Of a stretch of DNA of 14,085 nt, positions 7,569 to 14,085 are shown in pieces (position 1 is the first letter of the stretch; each line of letters opens with the position of its first letter). Made by a program: the position numbers and the translations under genes. The DNA comes from UBA9732 sp963609725. GTDB taxonomy: Bacteria > Spirochaetota > Spirochaetia > Sphaerochaetales > Sphaerochaetaceae. The notes beneath the pieces are model-generated. The model did not search any database. It had not been told where the DNA came from and was given only the letters and a program-made list of their open reading frames with translations. The stretch is taken from the NCBI GenBank assembly GCA_963609725.1, contig CAVDLI010000041.1, positions 1 to 14,085 of the forward strand. The letters run 5' to 3'.

Positions 7569-8306
7569 ATGTTGTTTCCATTTTTTTATTTCTTTTATTT
7601 GAATCCAATTCTTATTGCAGCGGCGGTTATTCCCGCCGTTGTTTTGCTTGTAAAAGTCTATAGAGCAGACCGTATTGAAAAAGAGTCTCCGGCACTTCTA
7701 AGAAATCTTGTTCTGCGTGGTATTCTTGCAACAGTTTTTGCTATGATAACAGAATCTTTAGGAGAGGTGGCTCTTTCTAGTTTTGTTCAAGAAGGCACTG
7801 TTCTTTATAACGCTCTTTTGTATTTCATTGTTGTAGCTGTGTCAGAAGAAGGATTTAAGTACCTTCTTATGAAAACCCGTACTTGGAACGACCCTGAGTT
7901 TAATTTCCAGTTTGATGGCATTGTCTATGCAGTCTTTGTTTCTTTAGGTTTTGCTTTATGGGAAAATATTAACTACGTTCTAATGTATGGTTTTGGTACA
8001 GCTGTAATTCGTGCTGTAACTGCTGTTCCAGGTCATGCCTGTTTTGGTGTGTTCATGGGCGCTTGGTACGGTCTTGCTAAGAAATATGATAGCTATGGTC
8101 TTACTTCTCAGTCAAAAACTTGCAGAGTTGTTGCACTTTTAAGTTCTATAGTTTTGCACGGGTGTTATGATTTCACAGCTTCTATAGAAAACCAGAACTA
8201 TGCATGGATATTTGTTGTTTTTGTTGTAGTTATGTTTATTGTGGCTTTTAGACTTGTCAAACAAATTTCAAGCCATGATCACTATGTTGGAAAGCTTCAT
8301 TGGTAG
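7569..8306 (+). CDS. PrsW-family intramembrane metalloprotease
   Basis: Multi-pass membrane protein of 245 residues belonging to PrsW (M82, CPBP/Abi-related glutamic-type proteases). Hydrophobic stretches lie near 5-30, 50-72, 80-95, 115-140, 148-170, 187-200 and 212-230. The family motifs are present: EEGFK (E93, E94, K97), FALWEN (E132, N133), PGHACFG (H156) and LHGCYD (H197, D201), so it should be active. In Bacillus subtilis PrsW makes the site-1 cut in the anti-sigma factor RsiW. No sigma/anti-sigma pair is encoded here, so the substrate is unknown. The ATG has no obvious ribosome binding site in the 25-bp gap, which suggests weak translation or coupling to the kinase gene. It appears to be the last gene of the adhE cluster. 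Confidence 0.88.
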   Translation: MLFPFFYFFYLNPILIAAAVIPAVVLLVKVYRADRIEKESPALLRNLVLRGILATVFAMITESLGEVALSSFVQEGTVLYNALLYFIVVAVSEEGFKYLLMKTRTWNDPEFNFQFDGIVYAVFVSLGFALWENINYVLMYGFGTAVIRAVTAVPGHACFGVFMGAWYGLAKKYDSYGLTSQSKTCRVVALLSSIVLHGCYDFTASIENQNYAWIFVVFVVVMFIVAFRLVKQISSHDHYVGKLHW

Positions 8307-8313
8307 GAAGAAC

Positions 8314-8386
8314 GCAACTGGAAGAGCGCCCCTTAATGGGGTTGTTGCAAAAGGTGAGAAACTGCAAGGCAAAAGTTTCTAGCAAC
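8314..8386 (+). other. Region with mutually exclusive hairpins between prsW-like gene and sugar ABC operon
   Basis: GCAAC (8314-8318) can pair with GTTGC (8344-8348), enclosing CCCC/GGGG (8329-8332/8338-8341). The same GTTGC can instead pair with GCAAC at 8382-8386, enclosing AGAAACT/AGTTTCT (8357-8363/8374-8380). The two folds compete, as in a switch or attenuator. I recognise no known riboswitch class. No T-tract follows closely, so a simple intrinsic terminator is not supported. It could also be only the 3' end structure of the upstream transcript. Confidence 0.35.
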
Positions 8387-8462
8387 TGAATTTAAGCTTC
8401 ATATAAACTTTATTTTTTCTCTTTGGTTGCCATAAATTTTTATAGCTTTTTGGTTTTTTGAG

Positions 8463-8471
8463 TGATAAAAT
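8463..8471 (+). promoter_or_regulatory. Candidate extended -10 promoter for the sugar ABC operon
   Basis: TGATAAAAT fits the extended -10 form TGnTATAAT with one mismatch. No good -35 is found at 16-18 bp, which extended -10 promoters tolerate. The predicted start is about 42 nt before the lipoprotein ATG. If this is right, the paired region at 8314-8386 lies upstream of the transcript. Confidence 0.4.
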
Positions 8472-8489
8472 ATTTTTTGTCATTATGAG

Positions 8490-8504
8490 AGGGGGAATCC
8501 CCCT
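8490..8504 (+). promoter_or_regulatory. G-C hairpin next to the ribosome binding site of the binding-protein gene
   Basis: AGGGGG at 8490-8495 and CCCCCT at 8499-8504 are exact inverted copies around AAT. The six-base-pair stem ends 6 nt before GGAGG (8511-8515). It may protect the 5' end of the message or influence ribosome access; a terminator is ruled out by the missing T-tract. Confidence 0.45.
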
Positions 8505-8520
8505 TGGATTGGAGGAAAAA

Positions 8521-9831
8521 ATGAAAAAGATTATTGTTGCACTTTTGTGTGTTCTCATGCTTTTTGCTATTGTTGGTTGCAAAAAAAGTGAAACATCAAC
8601 TAGCTCAAAAGCTGTAGAGACAAAGGGTTCTGTTTACTGGCTTAATTTTAAGCCTGAGTCAGATGCTGTTCTTCAACAGGTTGCTGCTGCATATGCTGCT
8701 GAAACAGGTGTTTCTGTCAAAGTTGTTACTGCAGCTTCTGGAACATACAATGAAACTCTCACAGCTGAGATGGATAAGTCTTCAATGCCAACTCTCTTTG
8801 TTATTGGAAACGAAGGTGCTGTAAGAAGTTGGGGAGAATATGCATATGACCTTACGGGAACAAAGATTGCCAACGAACTTAGCACTGATGCTTACAACCT
8901 TTATGATGCAAACGGCAAGCTTTGCTCAATTGGCTACTGCTATGAATGTTTTGGTATTATTGTAAACAAAGAACTTTTGGCTAAAGCTGGTTACAGCGTA
9001 GACCAAATCAAAGATTTTGCATCCCTTAAAGCTATTGCAGAAGACATTCACAAGAGAGCAAATGAACTTGGATTTGATGCTTTCACATCATCTGGAATGG
9101 ACGGTTCTTCTTCTTGGAGATTTTCAGGTCACCTTGCAAACGTAGCTCTTTACTATGAAGCAAGAGACAACGGTTGGACAGCAGGCCCACAACCAGCAAA
9201 GATTACTGGTGCATATCTTGATAATTTCAAAAATCTTTGGGACCTTTACATTAACAATTCTGCTTATGCTCCAAGTTCTCTTGCAACTGGTGGTTATGAT
9301 GCAGAGAACGAGTTTGGTACAAAGAAAGCTGTATTCTATCAGAATGGAAACTGGGAGTATGACGCTCTTGTAAATAAGTATGGTCTTGATCCTGCAAATC
9401 TTACAATGATTCCTTTCTACTGCGGAGTTTCTGGCGAAGAGAAAGCTGGTCTTAACTGCGGAACAGAAGGCTGCTGGGCTGTCAATGGAAAGGCTTCACA
9501 GGCCGATATTGATGCTACAATAGACTTTATGTATTGGATGGTTACTTCTGAGACTGGAACAAAACTTCTTGCTCAAACATTTGGTGCTATTCCTTACAAG
9601 AAAGCAGCTGCATCTGGTAACGTATTCCTTGATGCTGCAAATGAATATAACAAGAAAGGCAACTATGTCATGACTTGGGCATTCAATTATACTCCAGCTG
9701 TTGACGATTGGAGAGCTGGCGTTGTTTCTGCTATGAACCAGTATGATAATGCTCCTTCTGCAGAGACTTGGAAACTTGTTGAGACTGCATTCGTTCAAGG
9801 ATGGGCAGCTCAATATGCTAAAGAACACTAA
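8521..9831 (+). CDS. Carbohydrate ABC transporter substrate-binding lipoprotein (family 1, UgpB/MalE-like)
   Basis: Binds a sugar or related solute at the outer face of the cytoplasmic membrane and hands it to the permeases that follow. The 436-residue protein begins with a lipoprotein signal: KK, a hydrophobic core and lipobox AIVGC, with C20 to be lipidated. A Ser/Thr linker follows, then the mature domain (roughly 35-436), rich in aromatic residues as usual for sugar-binding proteins, with GSVYWLNFKPE at its start and a W-rich C-terminal third. The frame is open to an ATG at 8458, but ATG 8521 has GGAGG 5 nt upstream and gives a proper signal peptide. A strong terminator-like hairpin after the stop should make this protein more abundant than the permeases. 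The ligand cannot be told from the sequence. Confidence 0.92.
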   Translation: MKKIIVALLCVLMLFAIVGCKKSETSTSSKAVETKGSVYWLNFKPESDAVLQQVAAAYAAETGVSVKVVTAASGTYNETLTAEMDKSSMPTLFVIGNEGAVRSWGEYAYDLTGTKIANELSTDAYNLYDANGKLCSIGYCYECFGIIVNKELLAKAGYSVDQIKDFASLKAIAEDIHKRANELGFDAFTSSGMDGSSSWRFSGHLANVALYYEARDNGWTAGPQPAKITGAYLDNFKNLWDLYINNSAYAPSSLATGGYDAENEFGTKKAVFYQNGNWEYDALVNKYGLDPANLTMIPFYCGVSGEEKAGLNCGTEGCWAVNGKASQADIDATIDFMYWMVTSETGTKLLAQTFGAIPYKKAAASGNVFLDAANEYNKKGNYVMTWAFNYTPAVDDWRAGVVSAMNQYDNAPSAETWKLVETAFVQGWAAQYAKEH

Positions 9832-9849
9832 TTGAAGTGTTAATTCTCG

Positions 9850-9881
9850 TGGCGGAGCTTTATTGGCTCCGCCATGTTTTT
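9850..9881 (+). terminator. Intrinsic terminator/attenuator between binding protein and permease genes
   Basis: TGGCGGAGC (9850-9858) and GCTCCGCCA (9866-9874) form a perfect 9-bp stem with a 7-nt loop, followed by TG and five T residues. It lies within an operon, 19 nt after the binding-protein stop, so partial read-through would set the usual excess of binding protein over permease. It may also stabilise the upstream mRNA. Confidence 0.85.
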
Positions 9882-9907
9882 AAGTGTGAAAAGGAGTGAC
9901 TGAGTAC

Positions 9908-10837
9908 ATGACAGCGAAAAAAAAGATGACCCGCAGTCAAAGGGGAGGGCTTAGATCATCTCTTATTAAAAAGCCTATTAAGCGTTGGTTTCCTTTGTTT
10001 ATGGGGCCCACGATTTTGGCTTTTGCAATAGGCTTTGTTTGGCCTTTTATTCAAGGTATTTATCTTTCATTTTGTAATTTTAGAATTACTTCTGATGCTA
10101 AGTTTATTGGATTTGAAAATTACATTAAGGCTTTTCAAGATGCTTCATTTTTGCATGCGTTTTGGTATACAGCGCTTTATACTGTGGTATCGGTCTTAAT
10201 TATTAATATTCTTGCTTTTGCAATTGCGCTGGCTCTAACCCAAAAGATTAAGGGTAGCAATTTATTTAGAACTGTATTTTTTATGCCCAATTTGATTGGT
10301 GGTATTGTCCTTGGTCATATATGGTCCATGATTTTTGATGGCATTCTTTCCAAATACAATACTTCTATTTTGCTTGAAACTAAGTATGGTTTTTGGGGGC
10401 TTATTATTCTTATGTGCTGGCAACAAATAGGGTATATGATGATAATTTATATTGCCGGTTTGCAAGCAATTCCAGATGATATTATTGAAGCCGCAAAAAT
10501 TGATGGTGCAAATAGATGGCAAACTTTGATAAACATAACAATTCCTAATGTTATGTCTTCTATAACAATTTGTACTTTCTTGACGCTTTCAAATGGTTTT
10601 AAGCTTTTTGACCAAAACTTGGCGCTCACGGGGGGCCAGCCATTTGTTTTCTTAGAAGACGGTACTTCTATAAAAACTACAGAGATGCTTGCTCTTAATA
10701 TATATTCGACTTTTTACGGTTCTAATACTGCTGCAAAGGGTACTGCTCAAGCAAAAGCTGTTATATTCTTCATTTTTGTTGCTGCTATTGGCTTGTTGCA
10801 ACTTAAATTCACTAGAGAAAAGGAGGTTCAGCAATGA
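9908..10837 (+). CDS. Carbohydrate ABC transporter permease (UgpA/MalF type)
   Basis: Inner-membrane subunit of the sugar importer, 309 residues from the chosen start. After a basic N-terminal tail there are about six membrane segments, the first near 29-50. The cytoplasmic EAA loop begins at EAAKIDGANRWQ (about 194-205), which contacts the ATPase. The frame can be extended to a GTG at 9896, but that codon overlaps the AAGGAG sequence (9891-9896). ATG 9908, 11 nt after it, is preferred. The stop overlaps the next start by four bases (ATGA), showing translational coupling. No ATPase gene is present in the operon, so a shared MsmK/UgpC-type ATPase elsewhere is likely. Confidence 0.92.
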   Translation: MTAKKKMTRSQRGGLRSSLIKKPIKRWFPLFMGPTILAFAIGFVWPFIQGIYLSFCNFRITSDAKFIGFENYIKAFQDASFLHAFWYTALYTVVSVLIINILAFAIALALTQKIKGSNLFRTVFFMPNLIGGIVLGHIWSMIFDGILSKYNTSILLETKYGFWGLIILMCWQQIGYMMIIYIAGLQAIPDDIIEAAKIDGANRWQTLINITIPNVMSSITICTFLTLSNGFKLFDQNLALTGGQPFVFLEDGTSIKTTEMLALNIYSTFYGSNTAAKGTAQAKAVIFFIFVAAIGLLQLKFTREKEVQQ

Positions 10838-11688
10838 CGAAAGGACTTTCTGGCGAGAAAATTAGAAAGTCAATTCTTACTATTTTCTTTATTTTGCTGT
10901 CTCTTCTTTGGGTGTTTCCTGTTGTTCTTGTTCTTTTTAATTCTTTTAAGATAAACACTTTTGTCAAAACAAATACTTTTGCATTTCCGTTTGGCGAAAT
11001 GTGGGCCGGTTTTTCCAACTTTGTTAAGGGAATGACTTTTGGCAATTATTTTTATCCAAGAGCAGTCTTTTATTCATTTTTTATTACAATTGTGTCTACA
11101 GCTGTTATTTTGTTGTTTACAAGTATGAGCGCTTGGTATATTTCAAGAATTGATTCTCTTGTTTCTCGTATTGTTTACTATTTGTGTGTTTTTAGCATGG
11201 TTGTGCCTTTCCAAATGGTCATGTTTACTCTTTCAAGAACAGCTGACACGTTAAAGCTGAATACTCCATATACAATTCCTGTAGTTTATCTTGGGTTTGG
11301 TGCTGGTCTTGCTATATTCATGTTTGCGGGGTTCATGAAAACAATCCCCATTGAAATGGAAGAAGCTGCTGTTATTGACGGCTGTGGGCCTGTTAGGACT
11401 TTCTTCCAAGTGGTTTTACCAGTTTTGAAACCTACCTTGATATCTGTTGCAATTCTTGAAATCATGTGGGTGTGGAATGACTATCTTTTGCCCTACCTTG
11501 TTCTTGATAAGGCTAAATACAGAACCATTCCAATTCATATTCAGTATCTAAAAGGCAGTTACGGTGCTGTTGACCTTGGTGCTACTATGGCTTTGGTGTT
11601 TATGGGTATTATTCCTGTAATTATTTTTTACCTTTGTTGTCAAAAATACATTATCAAGGGTGTTGCTGCAGGAGCTGTTAAAGGATAA
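10834..11688 (+). CDS. Carbohydrate ABC transporter permease (UgpE/MalG type)
   Basis: Second membrane subunit of the sugar importer, 284 residues, usual length for the family. The first membrane span is near 13-36. Further spans lie near 76-98, 112-132, 147-168, 205-222 and 250-275. The EAA loop is EEAAVIDGCGPV, beginning near 177 and ending in the VLPVLKP turn near 200. AAGGAGG precedes the ATG, and the start overlaps the stop of the other permease by four bases. It is the last gene of the operon. Only 27 bp separate its stop from the stop of the convergent ATPase gene, and I see no clean terminator there. Confidence 0.93.
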   Translation: MTKGLSGEKIRKSILTIFFILLSLLWVFPVVLVLFNSFKINTFVKTNTFAFPFGEMWAGFSNFVKGMTFGNYFYPRAVFYSFFITIVSTAVILLFTSMSAWYISRIDSLVSRIVYYLCVFSMVVPFQMVMFTLSRTADTLKLNTPYTIPVVYLGFGAGLAIFMFAGFMKTIPIEMEEAAVIDGCGPVRTFFQVVLPVLKPTLISVAILEIMWVWNDYLLPYLVLDKAKYRTIPIHIQYLKGSYGAVDLGATMALVFMGIIPVIIFYLCCQKYIIKGVAAGAVKG

Positions 11689-11715
11689 ACGGCAACAACT
11701 GCTGCTTGCATATTT

Positions 11716-12459
11716 TCACAGTATATGGTCAAGAAAGTCTTTAGCTCGTTGTGTTTTTGGACAAGAGAACATCTCTTGAGGTGTTCCTGTTTCAATGATT
11801 TCACCGTTGGCCATGAATACAACTTTGTCTGCTGCAGCTTTTGCAAATCCCATTTCATGAGTGACAAGGAGCATTGTCATTCCAGATTTTGCAAGAGAGA
11901 GCATTACATCTAAAACTTCTTTTATCATCTCTGGATCTAATGCACTTGTGGGTTCGTCAAACAACATTGCTTTTGGCTCCATTGCAAGAGAGCGAACTAT
12001 AGCAACTCGTTGCTGTTGCCCTCCTGAAAGTTGGTTTGGCTTTTGATGTGCTTTATCTAAAAGTCCCACTTTGTCTAAAAGCTCTAAGGCTTTTGCTTGA
12101 GCTTCTTCTTTTGGCATTTTCTTAACTTTAATTGGGGCAAGTGTTATGTTGTCTAAGACTGAAAGATGAGGAAAGAGATTAAACGATTGGAATACCATAC
12201 CAACTTCTTCGCGAATTTTTCTGATATCGGTATTTTTGTTCATTATGTCTACGCCATCAATGAGAATTGCTCCGCTTTGTGCCATTTCTAGCCCGTTTAC
12301 AGTTCTTAGTAGTGTTGATTTTCCGCTTCCAGATGGCCCAATTATGACGACAACTTCTCCATCGTTGACAGTCAGTGAGACATTTTTGACTGCGTGAAGT
12401 ATTGTTCCGTCGTTATTTTCAAAGTCTTTAGAGACGTTTTTGATTTCAATCTTAGCCAT
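11716..12459 (-). CDS. Polar amino acid ABC transporter ATP-binding protein (GlnQ/HisP type)
   Basis: Cytoplasmic ATPase of an amino acid importer. The 247-residue length and motifs are typical: Walker A GPSGSGKS (41-48), Q-loop Q91 in MVFQSFNLFPH, signature LSGGQQQR (144-151), Walker B with D-loop AMLFDEPTSALD (164-175) and switch histidine H201 in VTHEMGF. The stretch FNLFPHLSVLDN is characteristic of the polar amino acid subfamily. Its ATG lies 8 bp inside the 3' end of the permease gene, so the two are translationally coupled; a purine-rich AGAGAGG sits about 7 nt upstream. The specific amino acid cannot be deduced. Confidence 0.95.
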   Translation of the reverse strand: MAKIEIKNVSKDFENNDGTILHAVKNVSLTVNDGEVVVIIGPSGSGKSTLLRTVNGLEMAQSGAILIDGVDIMNKNTDIRKIREEVGMVFQSFNLFPHLSVLDNITLAPIKVKKMPKEEAQAKALELLDKVGLLDKAHQKPNQLSGGQQQRVAIVRSLAMEPKAMLFDEPTSALDPEMIKEVLDVMLSLAKSGMTMLLVTHEMGFAKAAADKVVFMANGEIIETGTPQEMFSCPKTQRAKDFLDHIL

Positions 12460-13360
12460 TTTTGTGTAACCTCTCTTCCATTATTCCCACAAGACGGGAG
12501 AGCATGAGTGTTAGTATGAGGTAGATAAGTGCAACTACAAGCATGGTCTGTAATGAGAGAAACGTGCGAGAAATATACTCACGACCTCGTTTTAGGATAT
12601 CAGACAACGCAAGAATTGACACGAGAGAGGAGTCTTTGAGCATTGAAATAAATTCGTTGCCAATGGCAGGTAGTACAACTTTAATTGTCTGCGGAAGTAC
12701 TACGCTAAAGAATGCTTGGCTTTTTGATAATCCTAATGCTGTTGCAGCTTCTATTTGGCCTTTTGGTATGGACTGAATTCCGGCTCTTATGATTTCACCC
12801 ATGTACGCACCAAAGCAAATTGATAATGCTATTATTGCAGCTACTATGCCTTCTATATGTATAAGAGAGCCTAGTGCGTAGTACAGAAACATTAATTGTA
12901 CTAAAAGAGGTATTCCACGGATTAGCTCCACATAAATTCCGCATATTTGTTTAATTACTACGCTTTTTGAAGAAGAGCCAACTCCTGTAAGTGTCCCTAT
13001 TACAATTGCGCCCATAATTGCAAAAAATGTACATTCAAATGTGGTTGGAACTCCTGTAATTGTGTACTTGAAGATTTTCCAATAAGTATTTGGTTTACAA
13101 ATACAAAGAAGAAATAGCAAGAAAACTGAGCCAAAAAATGTCAAACGCCATGAAGTTACTAAGTGTTTGTTGCTTTTCTTTGGTATTAAAACGCCATCTG
13201 TCATTGTTATGACAGGGGTCTCTTTTTTGTTTGAATAAAATGGTGTAGAAACCACTTTATTCCGTATTTTGATAATCTCGCCCTCCGTTTTAGGGAGGGC
13301 AGTTTGAGGAGGTTTTGTTGTCTTTGACGTTGTTGTCCTTGAAGTAGAATTATTATCCAT
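12452..13360 (-). CDS. Polar amino acid ABC transporter permease (HisM/GlnP type) with long N-terminal extension
   Basis: Membrane subunit of the amino acid importer, 302 residues. The permease domain starts near residue 72, with spans near 73-90, 103-128, 145-165, 170-190, 210-230 and 273-290. It carries VELIRGIPLLVQ (143-154) and the EAA loop EAATALGLSKSQAFF (204-218), both typical of the His/Glu/Gln family. Ordinary members are about 220 residues; here some 70 extra residues rich in Thr, Ser, Lys and Pro precede the first span and look disordered and cytoplasmic. The chosen ATG has AAGG 7 nt upstream. Later in-frame starts (the ATG of ITMTDG, codon 53, and a GTG at codon 35 or 36) have weaker or no ribosome binding sites. 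A GC-rich hairpin lies within the extension. Only this one permease gene is present, so a homodimer is likely. Confidence 0.9.
   Translation of the reverse strand: MDNNSTSRTTTSKTTKPPQTALPKTEGEIIKIRNKVVSTPFYSNKKETPVITMTDGVLIPKKSNKHLVTSWRLTFFGSVFLLFLLCICKPNTYWKIFKYTITGVPTTFECTFFAIMGAIVIGTLTGVGSSSKSVVIKQICGIYVELIRGIPLLVQLMFLYYALGSLIHIEGIVAAIIALSICFGAYMGEIIRAGIQSIPKGQIEAATALGLSKSQAFFSVVLPQTIKVVLPAIGNEFISMLKDSSLVSILALSDILKRGREYISRTFLSLQTMLVVALIYLILTLMLSRLVGIMEERLHKNG
13280..13300 (-). other. GC-rich hairpin inside the 5' part of the amino acid permease gene
   Basis: GCCCTCC (13280-13286) and GGAGGGC (13294-13300) form a 7-bp, mostly G-C stem with a 7-nt loop, spanning codons 21-27 of the permease. 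It stands out in this AT-rich DNA. No T-tract follows on either strand, so it is not a standard terminator. A role in mRNA stability between binding-protein and permease messages is possible. Confidence 0.5.
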
Positions 13361-13384
13361 TTGTGAACCTTGAAAGCGTTCTGA

Positions 13385-13422
13385 AAATCATGCAAATTAA
13401 CAAATCATGCAAATCATGCAAA
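13385..13422. repeat. Three direct copies of AAATCATGCAAA between binding-protein and permease genes
   Basis: The 12-mer AAATCATGCAAA occurs at 13385-13396, 13402-13413 and 13411-13422. The last two overlap (9-bp period) and the first is 17 bp upstream of the second. They fill much of the 68-bp gap between the two minus-strand genes. No function is established. Slipped-strand duplication, a protein-binding array or an mRNA spacer are all possible. Confidence 0.6.
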
Positions 13423-13428
13423 GACTTA

Positions 13429-14085
13429 TCAGTTAAGCCCGTACTTTGCTTTAAGATTTGCAAGTTCGCCAGACTCTTGTAGTCTTGCTATTCCGTCATT
13501 GAGTATGCCAAGTAGAGCTGAATTTCCTTTTATGACTGCAAGTCCCATGTCATCAGCATTCTGGAAAGAGCCTGCTACTTTAAGGATTTTTGAGTAACTG
13601 TCATTTGACAGTACAAAATCATTTGCAACAACGCTATCCAAAACAACAGCATCAAGGTTTCCATTTGCAAGATCTAGTATTGCAGACGGTGCTTCGTCAT
13701 AAGTTTTGACATCTATCCCAGCATCTTCACATGCAAATTGGCATGTTGTTCCAAGTTGTACGCCAACACGTTTTCCAACGAGATCATTTTCATTTTTGAT
13801 TTGGCTTTCATCTTTGTTTGTGACAATTGACAGAGAAAATTGAAGAATTGGAGTAGAGAAATCGCACGTATTTTTTCTTTCTTCTGTAATTGTTAATCCC
13901 GATGCTCCAATGTCATACTGTTTTCCTTGTATTCCTGCAATAATTCCGTCAAATGAAACATTTACAATTTTAATTTTTATTCCCATTTTGTTAGCAATTG
14001 CTCTTATTAAATCCATTTCATATCCAACTATATTGCCGTTGTCATCTATGTATTCAAGAGGGGGATAATCGCAAGATGCTGCAAC
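13429..14085 (-). CDS. Polar amino acid ABC transporter substrate-binding protein (family 3), 5' end cut by window
   Basis: Binds an amino acid outside the membrane for the permease/ATPase pair that follows. The frame continues past the internal ATG at 14016 to the window edge, giving 218 residues. The first visible residues read VAASCDYPPLEYIDDNGN and then IVGYEMDLIRAI, the classic start of the mature family 3 domain, so only the signal peptide and a few residues are missing. Other family features are FDGIIAGIQGKQYDIGASGLTIT, the ERKNTCDFSTP segment that contains the ligand-contact Arg, and VGVQLGTT. The C-terminal KAKYGLN is a typical ending. The polar amino acid bound cannot be named. It heads the minus-strand operon; the promoter lies outside the window. 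Confidence 0.93.
   Translation of the reverse strand, partial: VAASCDYPPLEYIDDNGNIVGYEMDLIRAIANKMGIKIKIVNVSFDGIIAGIQGKQYDIGASGLTITEERKNTCDFSTPILQFSLSIVTNKDESQIKNENDLVGKRVGVQLGTTCQFACEDAGIDVKTYDEAPSAILDLANGNLDAVVLDSVVANDFVLSNDSYSKILKVAGSFQNADDMGLAVIKGNSALLGILNDGIARLQESGELANLKAKYGLN

Noticed and set aside
8379..8582. Minus-strand reading frame of 67 codons across the sugar operon leader
   Set aside because: It overlaps the signal-peptide coding region antisense, has no ribosome binding site that I can see and no recognisable protein features.
11640..11720. Bidirectional terminator between the convergent sugar permease and amino acid ATPase genes
   Set aside because: TGTTGC and GCAACA repeats can pair only imperfectly and no T-tract follows on either strand.
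13429..14016. Complete binding-protein gene starting at the ATG at 14016
   Set aside because: The frame continues upstream with clear family 3 sequence (ASCDYPPLEY), so this ATG is internal and the gene is cut by the window.

Overview
The window looks like chromosomal DNA from an AT-rich, anaerobic, fermentative bacterium. A host-associated spirochaete of the Treponema type fits best, judging by the low G+C, the T-rich codon use on the + strand, a bifunctional AdhE, a CBS-domain pyrophosphatase and many small-nutrient ABC transporters. That assignment is from general impression; there is no rRNA or other marker gene here, and an anaerobic Firmicute is not excluded. No mobile element, CRISPR array, tRNA, rRNA or phage gene was seen.

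Layout. Positions 74-2128 (minus) hold a large Old Yellow Enzyme-type FMN/4Fe-4S/FAD reductase. It is divergent from a family II inorganic pyrophosphatase with CBS domains (2368-3996, plus). The 239 bp between them carry a strikingly symmetric set of inverted repeats centred on a perfect 28-bp palindrome, the most unusual non-coding signal in the window. Next comes a plus-strand cluster: adhE (4140-6779), an aminoglycoside-phosphotransferase-like kinase (6791-7543) and a PrsW-type membrane protease (7569-8306). A candidate promoter with a G7 tract in its spacer precedes adhE.

Positions 8521-11688 (plus) form a carbohydrate ABC importer: lipoprotein binding protein, then a strong intrinsic terminator acting as an internal attenuator, then two overlapping permease genes. 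No ATPase is encoded with it. Converging on this from the right is a minus-strand polar amino acid ABC importer in the order binding protein (cut by the window end), permease, ATPase (14085 down to 11716).

Together the genes suggest sugar uptake and fermentation to ethanol (AdhE), disposal of reducing equivalents on an unsaturated acceptor (OYE-type reductase), pyrophosphate hydrolysis under nucleotide control, and amino acid uptake. All protein families are known. I do not see a clearly new multi-gene system; the points worth following up are mainly regulatory DNA and RNA structures and some details of the proteins.
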